DNA from: Comamonas sp.
GTDB lineage: Bacteria; Pseudomonadota; Gammaproteobacteria; Burkholderiales; Burkholderiaceae_C
Reading direction: 5' to 3'
Assembly (NCBI RefSeq): GCF_009360615.1
Contig: NZ_SPEY01000071.1
Span: 1-64,000, forward strand
Length of the DNA stretch: 64,000 nt
The position numbers and the translations under genes were made by a program. Position 1 is the first letter of the stretch; the number at the start of each line of letters is the position of its first letter. Below are positions 55,737 to 64,000 of the stretch, one piece after another. The notes under the pieces are model-generated. The model had not been told where the DNA came from. It was given only the letters and a program-made list of their open reading frames with translations, and ran no database searches.

Positions 55737-57068
55737 CTAGGCATCGGATCTCCGGGAATGAGCCTGCTCGGGTCCTCGCCGGGCACAGACCACCTGATTG
55801 CGGCCCGCGTTCTTTGCTCGATACAAGGCCATGTCGGTGCGGCGCAGCAAATCTGCGCACGCGTCGCCCGCCTCCCAGCATCCCACACCGAAAGACAGGG
55901 TGATGCAGCCCACTTCTGCAAAACTCTGCGCAGCAATTGCCAGACGAAGCCTGTGGGCCAGATCCAGGGCCGCCTGCAGACCAGCGCCGGGCACGATGAT
56001 CAGAAACTCCTCGCCGCCCCAGCGCGCCACATGCTCCGAGGAACGCACGCAGCTGCCGAGTACTTCTGCAACCTGCTGCAGAACCCTGTCGCCGGCTTCA
56101 TGACCGAACTGGTCGTTGACCTGCTTGAAAAGATCGACATCGCACAGAATCAAGGCATAGGGGAGGCCCTGGCGCTCCGCGTTCCGCTGGCAATTCTCGA
56201 GTTCATACCGCCCGGCACTTCGATTGAGCAGACCTGTCAGGTCATCCTGCAAGGCCTGCACGCGCAGCGCCTGCTCGCGCTGAACCAGCTCGCTGATGTC
56301 CTTGGAAACGCTCACATAGTGCGTGATCCGCTGCCTGGCGTCGCGCAGCGCCGAAATGCTCTGCGACGCATGATAGAGCTCTCCGTCCTTGCGCCGATTG
56401 ATAAAAGTCCGGCTGATGTTGTCCCCGCGCACCAAGGCATCGCGCAATTCGGAATAAAACTGCGCAGTATGGGCACCGGAGTGCAGTATTGCCGGCGTTC
56501 GGCCAATGGCTTCGGCGAAGGAGTACCCCGTCTGTCGCTCAAAAGCATGATTGACGAACACAATACTGCCTTTGCGATCGGTGATGAATACCGGCGCATT
56601 GGCGGAGTTCAATGCCTGGATCATCAAATCCCGCTGCCTTTCACCCTCCACCTGCCGCGTAACATCCTGCTGAACGGAGACAAAATGCGCGATATTTCCT
56701 GCGGTATCCCTTACGGCAGAGATATTCCAGGACACATGGTATGGCGTTCCATCCTTTCGGTAATTGACCGCACTGCCTTGAAAAAAACTGCCATCCGCAA
56801 GACATTGGCGCATTTGCTCAATGACCTGCGGGTCCGTATCGGGACCCTGCAGCATGCGCGGAGACCGGCCCAGCAGCTCCTCGATGGCGTAACCCGTCAT
56901 CAGGGCAAACGCATTGTTGCAATAGCGAATGAAGGGGCCGCCCCCGGCCATTTCCGCATCGGTGATCACCACCGCGTTAAATGCCTGTTCCACCGCCACC
57001 TGCAGCATTTGCGGGAGAGTGTCCGGCCGAGAATCAGAAAGTGACGAAAGATAACTATTCTTCTTCAT
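55737..57068 (-). CDS. PAS-PAS-GGDEF diguanylate cyclase
   Basis: This 443-residue soluble protein has PAS1 at about 22-137, PAS2 at about 148-258 and GGDEF at about 270-435 (GGEEF at 351-355). The product-inhibition site is altered (RSSE instead of RxxD). PAS1 has the LOV-like stretch GRSPRMLQGPDTD, but the flavin-binding Cys of LOV domains is replaced, so blue-light photochemistry of the usual kind is unlikely. The start could also lie at ATG 57107 or 57155; 57068 fits the domain boundary best. It is upstream of and on the same strand as the other cyclase. Confidence 0.9.
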   Translation of the reverse strand: MKKNSYLSSLSDSRPDTLPQMLQVAVEQAFNAVVITDAEMAGGGPFIRYCNNAFALMTGYAIEELLGRSPRMLQGPDTDPQVIEQMRQCLADGSFFQGSAVNYRKDGTPYHVSWNISAVRDTAGNIAHFVSVQQDVTRQVEGERQRDLMIQALNSANAPVFITDRKGSIVFVNHAFERQTGYSFAEAIGRTPAILHSGAHTAQFYSELRDALVRGDNISRTFINRRKDGELYHASQSISALRDARQRITHYVSVSKDISELVQREQALRVQALQDDLTGLLNRSAGRYELENCQRNAERQGLPYALILCDVDLFKQVNDQFGHEAGDRVLQQVAEVLGSCVRSSEHVARWGGEEFLIIVPGAGLQAALDLAHRLRLAIAAQSFAEVGCITLSFGVGCWEAGDACADLLRRTDMALYRAKNAGRNQVVCARRGPEQAHSRRSDA

Positions 57069-57862
57069 CGCCACATTCTCACCCTGATTGGTAACGAAGG
57101 GATACATTAATTTGGGGGCGGCCCTGACATGCGCCTCTGTGATCAGTTTCCGCATGGATATTACGCAATCCGTCGGCGTGTTTTTTGATCGGACAAACAG
57201 GGGGAGTCCTGAAGGCTGGCACCCGGCATATTCTCACTCGGCAGGGACCGGCCAGTGCACCGAAATGGCCCGCGGGCCAAGCGCCCCCACACGCCAGCCT
57301 TTGAGCTTCTGTCCCGGCCAGAGGAGATGCACGGCCGTGACAGGGCGTGTCTGGCGCGGAGCCACAACCGACAACCGTCTTGTCGCACATGCTGCGGCAG
57401 CAGGGCAGCCTGGCATTGACCCGACCGCTGCCGCTCGATGTGCGGGTGCCAAGTTGTCTGCAACCCGCCTTGCCGTCGGCGAGATCCCCTCCCCATCCAC
57501 CATGCGGGCCCGCCGGACAAGTCCCGGCCAGGCTGGCGTCGCCCCCTTCCGGCAGGCTGGGTGTACCGGCCAACCCGAGTTTCACCAGCCATCGGCGCCG
57601 CGAGCCCCGGAACGGCTCCTCCTTGGATCACAATGGCATGCGCTGCAGCCGAAGCCTGGTGCGACGTGGCCGGAAACAGCTGCGGCTGTCCTGGGTCAGC
57701 CTGGCTTTGCAAACCTGTGCCAAACCTGAGCTAAGCTCCGGTGTGTAGGGTGCACACGCAGGGAATCTGATGGCGTCGATATGGCGTAAGTTTTCACGAG
57801 AGCAATCCTAAGCCCTTGATCGCATTGAATTTGATTCAATAAACCCAGCCACTTACTTAAGG
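57069..57862. other. Long intergenic stretch, no gene recognised
   Basis: About 790 bp between divergent genes. Several frames are open on both strands, but none shows a family or signal peptide. The final 80 bp before 57863 are AT-rich and likely hold the promoter of the dehydrogenase gene. Confidence 0.45.
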
Positions 57863-58891
57863 ATGCCAGTGGTGAACATCGTTATCCTGGACGATTACCA
57901 AGACGCGGTTCGCAAGCTCGATTGCGCCAAGCTGCTCGATGCCTTCAACGCCAAGGTCTATACCAACACCATCAAGGGTGTGGGGCAGCTGTCCGTTCGG
58001 CTGCGCGATGCGGATGTCATCGTCCTGATTCGCGAGCGCACCCAGATCTCGCGCCAGTTGCTCGACAAGCTGCCCAGGCTGAAGCTGATTGCCCAAACAG
58101 GCAAGGCGGGTGCCCATATCGATGTGCAGGCCTGCAGCGAGCGCGGCGTGGCAATCGCCGAGGGCGTGGGATCTCCGATTGCGCCGGCAGAGCTGACCTG
58201 GTCGCTGATCATGTCGGCCATGCGCCGACTGCCGCAGTACATCTCCAATCTCAAGCATGGGGCCTGGCAGCAGTCGGGGCTCAAGGCAGCGTCCATGCCG
58301 CCCAACTTCGGGCTGGGCAGTGTGCTGCGCGGACGCATGCTGGGCATCTGGGGTTACGGCCGCATCGGGCAACTCCTGGCTGGCTATGGCAAAGCTTTCG
58401 GCATGCAGGTCTGCGTCTGGGGCAGCGAAGCCTCCCGTCGCAAGGCCGAGGCCGATGGCTTTCTGAGTGCCCCTTCCAAGGAGGTCTTTTTCGAGCAGTG
58501 CGATGTGCTGTCCCTGCATCTGCGCCTGAACGACGCAACACGGGGCATCGTGACCGCACAGGATCTGGCACGGATGAAACCGACCGCCTTGTTCGTCAAC
58601 ACCTCTCGCGCCGAGCTGGTGGAACCCGAAGCCCTGCTATGCGCCCTCAACCGTGGCCGCCCGGGCCTGGCTGCCATCGATGTCTTCGAGAGCGAGCCGA
58701 TACTGCAAGGCCACGCATTGCTGAGGCTGGAGAACTGCATCTGCACACCCCATATCGGCTATGTGGAGCAGGACAGCTATGAGCTATATTTCCGCGCGGC
58801 ATTCGAGAACGTGGTGAACTTTGCCAACGGCAAGCCCAGCAATATTCTCAACCCTGAGGTTTTCAACGGCCCGCTGCGCCTGAACCGCTAG
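57863..58891 (+). CDS. D-2-hydroxyacid dehydrogenase
   Basis: This 342-residue NAD-dependent oxidoreductase shows the Rossmann motif GIWGYGRIGQLLAGYGKAFGMQVCVW (about 161-186). The catalytic residues can be traced: Arg in NTSRAELVEPEAL, Glu in DVFESEPI and His in CTPHIGYVEQDSYE. It resembles phosphoglycerate dehydrogenase-like enzymes but lacks an ACT domain. Substrate cannot be told. The ATG follows TTACTTAAGG. Confidence 0.92.
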   Translation: MPVVNIVILDDYQDAVRKLDCAKLLDAFNAKVYTNTIKGVGQLSVRLRDADVIVLIRERTQISRQLLDKLPRLKLIAQTGKAGAHIDVQACSERGVAIAEGVGSPIAPAELTWSLIMSAMRRLPQYISNLKHGAWQQSGLKAASMPPNFGLGSVLRGRMLGIWGYGRIGQLLAGYGKAFGMQVCVWGSEASRRKAEADGFLSAPSKEVFFEQCDVLSLHLRLNDATRGIVTAQDLARMKPTALFVNTSRAELVEPEALLCALNRGRPGLAAIDVFESEPILQGHALLRLENCICTPHIGYVEQDSYELYFRAAFENVVNFANGKPSNILNPEVFNGPLRLNR

Positions 58892-58906
58892 GCAGGGATG
58901 CAGCAG

Positions 58907-59716
58907 CTATCGGCTATCGGCTATCGGTGGTCGTCGGGTTTGCTGTGCAAGCTCGGCTTCCACGGCCTCGTAGACCGATTGACGCACCACGGTCTCCACT
59001 TCTTCACGCAGTCGCAGCACCAGGGACCGGGTCTGCGCCTCCACGACCTGTGCGATCGCCTCCCTGAGCCTCTGCTCCAGAACCAGATCCACCCGCTGCA
59101 TGAGCCGGTGCACCAGATATTCCTCGGTCACCACGGCCTCATGCACATCCAGCGTCTCCTGCGGGCCGACCGCGCTCGGGACGGGGACGGACTCGCCGGC
59201 CAGCTCCGCAACCGGTGCAAGCATGATCGGCCCGGTGGCTTTCTCACACGAGGCCTCGGCCTCGACCACGGGCTGAATCCGTTCGTCCTCGAGCGGTGCA
59301 GCGTCCGGCAGCGTTGGGGGCACAGGCTGGAGCGCCTCCACGGGCGAAGCGATTGCCGGCCCATGCTCGACCTGCCCGGCCCAGGCTGCCTGCACCGGCT
59401 CCGGGGTCATGCTTTGTGCAAATGACTGCTGCGGCGGCAATGACTCCGGCAATGGGGGCAGCTGATGCGGAATACCTGCAGGGCGGCCGCGGCCGTAGAG
59501 GCCATCGGCCAGCCACGGGGTGTGAAACGAGGGTCGCGCGGAAGGCAGGACGCTGTCTCCCAGCTTCTGCGGACCGAGCACTTGCTGTGCGCGGCCCCCA
59601 GCCTGATCCGCTGGGTGGACGCTGCCTACCGCTTCCTCGGGAGCGGATGCCTCGGACTCGACCACTTCGGTCAGGGTGGGAACGAATCGCGGCGGAACTT
59701 TTGATGAGGAGTTCAT
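58907..59716 (-). CDS. Low-complexity Pro/Ala/Glu-rich protein with C-terminal coiled coil
   Basis: A 269-residue protein, probably disordered over the first 190 residues (rich in Pro, Ala, Glu and Val). A helical C-terminus follows: VTEEYLVHRLMQRVDLVLEQRLREAIAQVVEAQTRSLVLRLREEVETVVRQSVYEAVEAEL. No signal peptide. It is encoded 3 bp downstream of holC and is therefore in its operon. The C-terminal helix may oligomerise or bind a partner. Function unknown; the family occurs next to holC in related Comamonadaceae, to my recollection. Confidence 0.75.
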   Translation of the reverse strand: MNSSSKVPPRFVPTLTEVVESEASAPEEAVGSVHPADQAGGRAQQVLGPQKLGDSVLPSARPSFHTPWLADGLYGRGRPAGIPHQLPPLPESLPPQQSFAQSMTPEPVQAAWAGQVEHGPAIASPVEALQPVPPTLPDAAPLEDERIQPVVEAEASCEKATGPIMLAPVAELAGESVPVPSAVGPQETLDVHEAVVTEEYLVHRLMQRVDLVLEQRLREAIAQVVEAQTRSLVLRLREEVETVVRQSVYEAVEAELAQQTRRPPIADSR

Positions 59717-59719
59717 GAC

Positions 59720-60151
59720 CTAGCCCTTGAGATTCAGATCGTGCCGGACGATGGAAAAGCCACGCGCAGCATAGTCGCGCCAACGGGCTCGCGCATCCTG
59801 GCGATCCATCTCATCCGCCGAGGAAACGATCTCCACCACCCTGGCAAAGCGCTCGAATTCGGCTGGCACCTGCGGCGTGAGGTTGACCAACACATCATGA
59901 TGAGGAAGTCCCTGCAGGTGTTCGGCCAGAATGATGGGAGAAGCCGCAAGCATCTGCGCCCCCTCGGACGCCGAAGCATGCGCCAGAAAGTCCGTGGCCG
60001 AGACGCTCCACAATCGAGGCGAAAGCCGGCTCAGCGCAGCGCCGTCGCCCAGAACCACGAGCCGCGCACCATGGCGCAAAGCCTTGCGCGCAAAGCGGCA
60101 CACATAGCCCAGTTTGTCTGGCGCGTTGAAATGAAAGGCAATTTCTGTCAC
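59720..60151 (-). CDS. holC: DNA polymerase III subunit chi
   Basis: The 143-residue chi subunit links the clamp loader (through psi) to SSB at the replication fork. The signature starts TEIAFHFNAPDKLGYVCRFARKALRHGARLVVLGD and continues with the conserved LWSVSATDFLAHA. The LVNLTPQVPAEFERFARVVEIVSSADEMDRQDARARWRDYAARGF segment fits the family's C-terminus. The start is GTG at 60151; the frame is open into pepA but without family similarity. It lies 52 bp downstream of pepA, as in many Proteobacteria. Confidence 0.92.
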   Translation of the reverse strand: MTEIAFHFNAPDKLGYVCRFARKALRHGARLVVLGDGAALSRLSPRLWSVSATDFLAHASASEGAQMLAASPIILAEHLQGLPHHDVLVNLTPQVPAEFERFARVVEIVSSADEMDRQDARARWRDYAARGFSIVRHDLNLKG

Positions 60152-60203
60152 TGCTTTTGGCGGCAGGCGCAGCCCCAAACCGGGATGCGCCTGCCGGCTT
60201 TCC

Positions 60204-61760
60204 TTAAGTCGAAGCCTTGGCAGTCGCACGCGTGCGGCGCGAAGCCGCTGGCCTTGCCGTGCTCTTGCGAGACGCAGAGGCCTTGCCAGTCGCCGGGACA
60301 GCGGCAATCCTGCCCTCCTGGCCCAGCAGATACTGCACCAGCAGGCCCACAGGGCGACCGGTGGCACCCTTGGCAGCACCGCTCTTCCAGGCGGTGCCTG
60401 CAATATCCAGATGCGCCCAGGGAATATCACCCACGAACTTCTGAAGGAACTTGGCGGCCGTCACCGCACCCGCAGCGCGCCCGGCCACATTGCCCATGTC
60501 CGCAAAATTGCTCTTGAGGCCCTCGGCATATTCCTCGTCCAGAGGCATGCGCCAGCAGGGATCAAGCGCCGCATCGCCCGCCGTCTGCAAGGCCGCTGCC
60601 AACTCGTCACTGGTCGAGAACAGACCGCTGCGCAGGCCGCCCAGAGCGACCACGCAGGCGCCAGTCAGCGTGGCCATGTCGACCAGCGCGGCCGGCTTGA
60701 AGCGCGCCGCATAATGCAGCACATCGCACAGCACCAGACGGCCCTCGGCGTCGGTGTTGAGAATCTCGATGGTCTGGCCGCTCATGCTGGTCACCACATC
60801 GCCGGGCTTGACGGCTGCGCCGTCGGGCATGTTCTCGCAGGCGGGGATCAGGCCCACGACGTTGATGGCGGGCTGCAGCCTGGCCAATGCCTGGAACACG
60901 CCCAGCACGCTGGCAGCGCCGCCCATGTCGAACTTCATCTCGTCCATCTCGGCCGCAGGCTTGAGCGAGATGCCGCCGGTGTCGAAAGTGATGCCCTTGC
61001 CCACCAGCACGATGGGGGCCTCGCTCTTGGCCCCACCGTTGTAGTGCAGCTCGATGAAGCGCAGGGGCTCGCGCGAGCCCTGGGCCACCGCCATGAAGGC
61101 GCCCATGCCCAGCTTGGCCACTTCGGCAGGGCCGTGGATCTTGCAGCTCATGCGTGCGGCCTTGGCAATGCTCTTGGCCGCATTGGCCAGCAAGGTGGGC
61201 GTTGCATGGTTGGCCGGACGGTTGGCCCATTCGCGGGCCGTGTTCACGCCTTCCTGCTGCGCCACGGCCGTATTGAAAGCAGCGGTAACCGCAGCGGCCT
61301 TGGACGACACGCCGAGCACGACCTTGGTCAGTGCAATGGGCTTGGCCTGGGATTTGGTGTGGGTATAGAGATAGGTCGCATCGGCCACTGCCTGCACGGC
61401 AGCCGCCACCGCCTGGGCGCTGGCCTCAAAGGCAAAGCTCACCACGGCCTTGGCAATGCCGTCGGTCTTGAGCACCGCGCCACAGCCGGTCAGCGCATTG
61501 CGCACATCCCTGGCCGAGCCGGATCCCGCGCCCAGCAGCACCACACGGCGTGCGGCAATGGCGGGCACTTGGTACAAAGGCAATTGCTTGCCGCAAGACA
61601 GGGCAAAATCCCCCTGTTTCACCGCGTGAGCCACCATGGCTCCGATGGCGTCGCTGCCGAATGTGCCCGACGCTGCCTGCTCGGAAACCAGCACCAGCAA
61701 CAAATCACATTTTTCACGCGCTGCGGCAGCAGCGGTCAGAGCCTTCAGTTCAAAGTTCAT
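60204..61760 (-). CDS. pepA: Leucyl aminopeptidase (cytosol aminopeptidase)
   Basis: This 518-residue M17 metallopeptidase removes N-terminal residues from peptides. The N-terminal domain is variable. The catalytic domain has VLVGKGITFDTGGISLKP, VVGLIPACENMPDG, and the signature NTDAEGRLVL with metal ligands Asp and Glu. A Lys/Ala-rich C-terminal tail (about 490-518) is an extension beyond the usual end. The start at 61760 fits the family. It is divergent from lptF, a classical gene order. Confidence 0.95.
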   Translation of the reverse strand: MNFELKALTAAAAAREKCDLLLVLVSEQAASGTFGSDAIGAMVAHAVKQGDFALSCGKQLPLYQVPAIAARRVVLLGAGSGSARDVRNALTGCGAVLKTDGIAKAVVSFAFEASAQAVAAAVQAVADATYLYTHTKSQAKPIALTKVVLGVSSKAAAVTAAFNTAVAQQEGVNTAREWANRPANHATPTLLANAAKSIAKAARMSCKIHGPAEVAKLGMGAFMAVAQGSREPLRFIELHYNGGAKSEAPIVLVGKGITFDTGGISLKPAAEMDEMKFDMGGAASVLGVFQALARLQPAINVVGLIPACENMPDGAAVKPGDVVTSMSGQTIEILNTDAEGRLVLCDVLHYAARFKPAALVDMATLTGACVVALGGLRSGLFSTSDELAAALQTAGDAALDPCWRMPLDEEYAEGLKSNFADMGNVAGRAAGAVTAAKFLQKFVGDIPWAHLDIAGTAWKSGAAKGATGRPVGLLVQYLLGQEGRIAAVPATGKASASRKSTARPAASRRTRATAKAST

Positions 61761-61783
61761 AATCGGTGTTTTCCTTTTAGCCA

Positions 61784-62893
61784 ATGTTATTCGATTCATC
61801 CATACGCAAAGAGCTGGCCCGCAGCTTTGGCGCGACGGCCGTGGTCCTGATCACTGTGGTGATGACCATGATGCTGATTCGCACCCTGGGTCAGGCTTAC
61901 AAGGGCAGTGTCAGTCCCTCCGACGTGATGCTGGTCATGGGCTTCACCGTGCTCGGGCAACTGCCCACCATTTTGGGCCTGAGTCTTTTTGTTGCGATTG
62001 TGGGTTCGCTGTCCCGCATGTATCGCGACAGCGAGATGGTCATCTGGTTTGCTGCCGGCCAGGGTCTGGCCAGCCTGCTCAGGCCCTTGCTGCGCTTTGC
62101 CTGGCCGGTGATTCTGATCACGGCAGTTCTGGCCCTCGGCGTGCTGCCCTGGTCCTATCAGCAGATCGAGCAGATCAAGACCCAGTTCCAGCAACGCAGC
62201 GACTTGGATCGCATCGCACCCGGCGAGTTCCAGGAATCGGCCGGAGGCACGCGAGTGTTCTTCGTGGACAAGGACTCCCCCTCGGACATGGCGGCCAGCA
62301 ATGTGTTCGTGGTCTCGCGCGACCCGGGCAAGGAGTCCGTGACTTCGGCCAAGGGCGCGCATCTGGCCGTCATCAAGGGCCAGCGCATGGTGATTCTCGA
62401 AGACGGCCAGCGCATGGAGACACGCAGCGACGACGGCTCGGTGCGCATCACCGAATTCAAGGAATACGGGGTGCAGGTCGACAACGACAATCCCGTCGCC
62501 ATCGAAGAAATGGCGGCACGCACCATGCCCACCAAGGACCTGATCGGCAAGGATGAACCCATTGCACGCTCCGTGCTCGCATGGCGTCTGGGCCTGCCGT
62601 TTGCCGCGCTCAACTTCGTCATCCTGGGCCTGGCCGTCTCCAGCGTGAACCCGCGTGCGGGCAATAGCAGCAGCCTGATGATCGCCCTCTTCGCCTTTAT
62701 CGTTTACTACAACCTCATGACCCTGGGCGAGAGCTGGGTCAGCGCCAACAAGATAGGCATGTGGGGCCTGCTGGGCCTGCTGCATGGAAGCATCCTCACG
62801 GTCAGCGTACTGGTGCTGCTGGCGCGCCATTTCCGCTGGTCGCCGCGTGATCTGCTTCGGCGCTCAAACACGCGCAAGGTGGTGGCACGATGA
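61784..62893 (+). CDS. lptF: LPS export permease LptF
   Basis: This 369-residue inner-membrane subunit of the LptB2FG transporter extracts LPS from the membrane for transport to the outer membrane. It has six helices: the first near 13-32 (FGATAVVLITVVMTMMLIRTLG), three before and three after a periplasmic beta-jellyroll domain (about 125-265). The C-terminal helices include LPFAALNFVILGLAVSSVNPRAG. It begins 23 bp from the divergent pepA. Its stop overlaps the lptG start (ATGA), so the two are coupled. Confidence 0.95.
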   Translation: MLFDSSIRKELARSFGATAVVLITVVMTMMLIRTLGQAYKGSVSPSDVMLVMGFTVLGQLPTILGLSLFVAIVGSLSRMYRDSEMVIWFAAGQGLASLLRPLLRFAWPVILITAVLALGVLPWSYQQIEQIKTQFQQRSDLDRIAPGEFQESAGGTRVFFVDKDSPSDMAASNVFVVSRDPGKESVTSAKGAHLAVIKGQRMVILEDGQRMETRSDDGSVRITEFKEYGVQVDNDNPVAIEEMAARTMPTKDLIGKDEPIARSVLAWRLGLPFAALNFVILGLAVSSVNPRAGNSSSLMIALFAFIVYYNLMTLGESWVSANKIGMWGLLGLLHGSILTVSVLVLLARHFRWSPRDLLRRSNTRKVVAR

Positions 62894-63993
62894 AAGTCCT
62901 GCGCAACCTGATCTATCGCGAGGTCATACAGGCCGTCTTGTACGTGTCGCTGGCCTTTCTGGCGCTGTTCTTCTTCTTCGACCTGGTCGATGAAATGCGC
63001 TGGGTGGGCAGCGGCAACGCCGGCTACACCGCCACGCGCGCCCTGCTCTTCGTGGCCCTGGCCATTCCAGGCCATCTCTACGAGCTGATGCCGATTGCCG
63101 TGCTGATCGGCGCCATCTTCGTGATGGCCAAGTTCGCCCAGAGTTCGGAATTCACCATCATGCGTACCAGCGGCATGGGCCCCTGGCTGGCACTGCGCAC
63201 GCTGCTGGTGCTGGGCATGGGCTTTGTGCTGCTCACCGTGCTGGTCGGCGACTACATCGCCCCCGCCGCCGACAACTTCAGCCAGAAACTGCGCGTGGTC
63301 AGCAAAGGCCAGATCTCCCGGGGCGCCACCGGCGCATGGCTTAAGGAAAAGCAGGGAGAACACTCTGTCGCCATCAATGTCGGCGCCGTGAAGAGCCCCG
63401 GAGACTTCGTCAACGTGCGGATCTTCGAGTTCGACAGCAAAGGCCGCATCGCAGCCCAGATCCAAGCCGAATCGGCCCAGGTTGATGAAGACCAGGATCA
63501 ATGGATGCTGCAGGGCGTGGAAGGCAGCAAGGTGAGCCAGGAAGGCGACGTCACCCGTCTCAGCCGGATCAAGGAAGCCCGCATGAACTGGCCCACCAAG
63601 GTCACGGCGGCCATGGTCTCGGGTGCGCTGCTCAAGCCCGACCGCATGACCACGATTGCGCTGTTCCAGTTCATACGGCATCTGCAGGACAACGGCCAGG
63701 CCGCGCAGAAGTACGAAATCGAATTCTGGCGCAAGGTCTTCTACCCCCTGAGCTGCCTGGTGATGGTCGTTCTTGCCCTGCCTTTCGCCTATCTGCATTT
63801 CCGCTCGGGCGGCATCACGGCCTATGTATTCGGCGGGGTGATGGCCGGCATCAGCTTCTTCCTGCTCAACAACGTATTCGGCTATATCGGCACACTGCAA
63901 TCGTGGTGGCCCTGGCTGGCCGCTGCGGCACCCGGTCTGCTCTACACCGCGCTATCGCTGTCGGCCTTTGGCTGGCTGGTATTGAGACGCTAA
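62890..63993 (+). CDS. lptG: LPS export permease LptG
   Basis: The 367-residue partner of LptF in the LPS transporter. It starts KVLRNLIYREVIQAVLYVSLAFLALFFFFDLVDEM, with an amphipathic helix that contacts LPS. There are three helices before and three after the periplasmic domain (about 120-275), then YPLSCLVMVVLALPFAYLHFRSGGI. Length fits the family. The start ATGA overlaps the lptF stop. Confidence 0.95.
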   Translation: MKVLRNLIYREVIQAVLYVSLAFLALFFFFDLVDEMRWVGSGNAGYTATRALLFVALAIPGHLYELMPIAVLIGAIFVMAKFAQSSEFTIMRTSGMGPWLALRTLLVLGMGFVLLTVLVGDYIAPAADNFSQKLRVVSKGQISRGATGAWLKEKQGEHSVAINVGAVKSPGDFVNVRIFEFDSKGRIAAQIQAESAQVDEDQDQWMLQGVEGSKVSQEGDVTRLSRIKEARMNWPTKVTAAMVSGALLKPDRMTTIALFQFIRHLQDNGQAAQKYEIEFWRKVFYPLSCLVMVVLALPFAYLHFRSGGITAYVFGGVMAGISFFLLNNVFGYIGTLQSWWPWLAAAAPGLLYTALSLSAFGWLVLRR

Positions 63994-64000
63994 ACCATGG

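Noticed and set aside
60411..61850. Very long open frame antisense to pepA
   Set aside because: It mirrors the high-GC pepA gene, is rich in His, Gly and Arg, has no recognisable domain, and pepA is certain.

Overview
The window looks like chromosome of a Comamonadaceae bacterium, most likely Comamonas or a close relative. The reasons are high GC with many GTG/TTG starts, the Burkholderiales-type blocks xseA-exbB-exbD, lpxK-trm112-kdsB-adk and holC/pepA//lptF-lptG, a Bph-type H-NS protein, and at 50979-51025 a hairpin motif of the kind I associate with this family. There are no rRNA genes and no CRISPR array. One tRNA gene is present, tRNA-Val(GAC).

Layout. 0-2.6 kb: a GGDEF-EAL protein with a damaged N-terminus. 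3.1-8.9 kb: a small membrane protein, a sensor kinase/NtrC-type regulator pair, an exported repeat protein behind a sigma-54 promoter and a large palindrome, a DMT protein and an MFS transporter. 9.0-10.0 kb: an H-NS-like gene with a palindromic leader, followed by a 528-bp internally deleted IS3-type element. 10.3-14.5 kb: DUF2946 protein, TonB-dependent receptor and PepSY protein, a metal or siderophore uptake unit. 14.5-18.7 kb: DUF1428 protein, a divergent MFS/AraC pair and an SMI1-like protein. 18.8-22.6 kb: sodB, xseA, exbB, exbD. 22.7-32.9 kb: accessory genes lying between exbD and lpxK (DyP peroxidase, tRNA-Val, MFS fragment, TetR with twin operators, DUF1348, SRPBCC, CHAD, aldo-keto reductase with LysR, GntP-type permease). 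33.0-38.2 kb: lpxK, trm112, kdsB, adk, then asparaginase divergent from lexA. 38.3-46.9 kb: small hypotheticals, two universal stress proteins that share a near-identical tract, a nitrobindin-like protein, and a Tat-exported amidohydrolase with an outer-membrane barrel protein. 47.6-57.1 kb: four cyclic-di-GMP genes (CSS-EAL, two paralogous membrane GGDEFs around a YoaK protein, PAS-PAS-GGDEF), a frameshifted PRC-barrel gene and a micro-ORF cluster behind tandem LexA boxes. 57.8-64 kb: a hydroxyacid dehydrogenase, a low-complexity protein, holC, pepA and divergent lptF-lptG.

Themes. Envelope biogenesis is the conserved core: lpxK and kdsB make lipid A/Kdo precursors, LptFG moves LPS, and ExbBD energises TonB. 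Five c-di-GMP enzymes form the main signalling theme. The most novel-looking item is at 50.45-51.23 kb: a promoter overlapped by two LexA boxes, a leader of about 220 nt and overlapping ORFs of 24, 29 and 32 codons, two of them predicted membrane peptides. In architecture, though not in sequence, this recalls SOS-induced small membrane toxins such as TisB. A second well-supported circuit is the NtrC-type regulator with the palindrome and -24/-12 promoter of the gene directly downstream.
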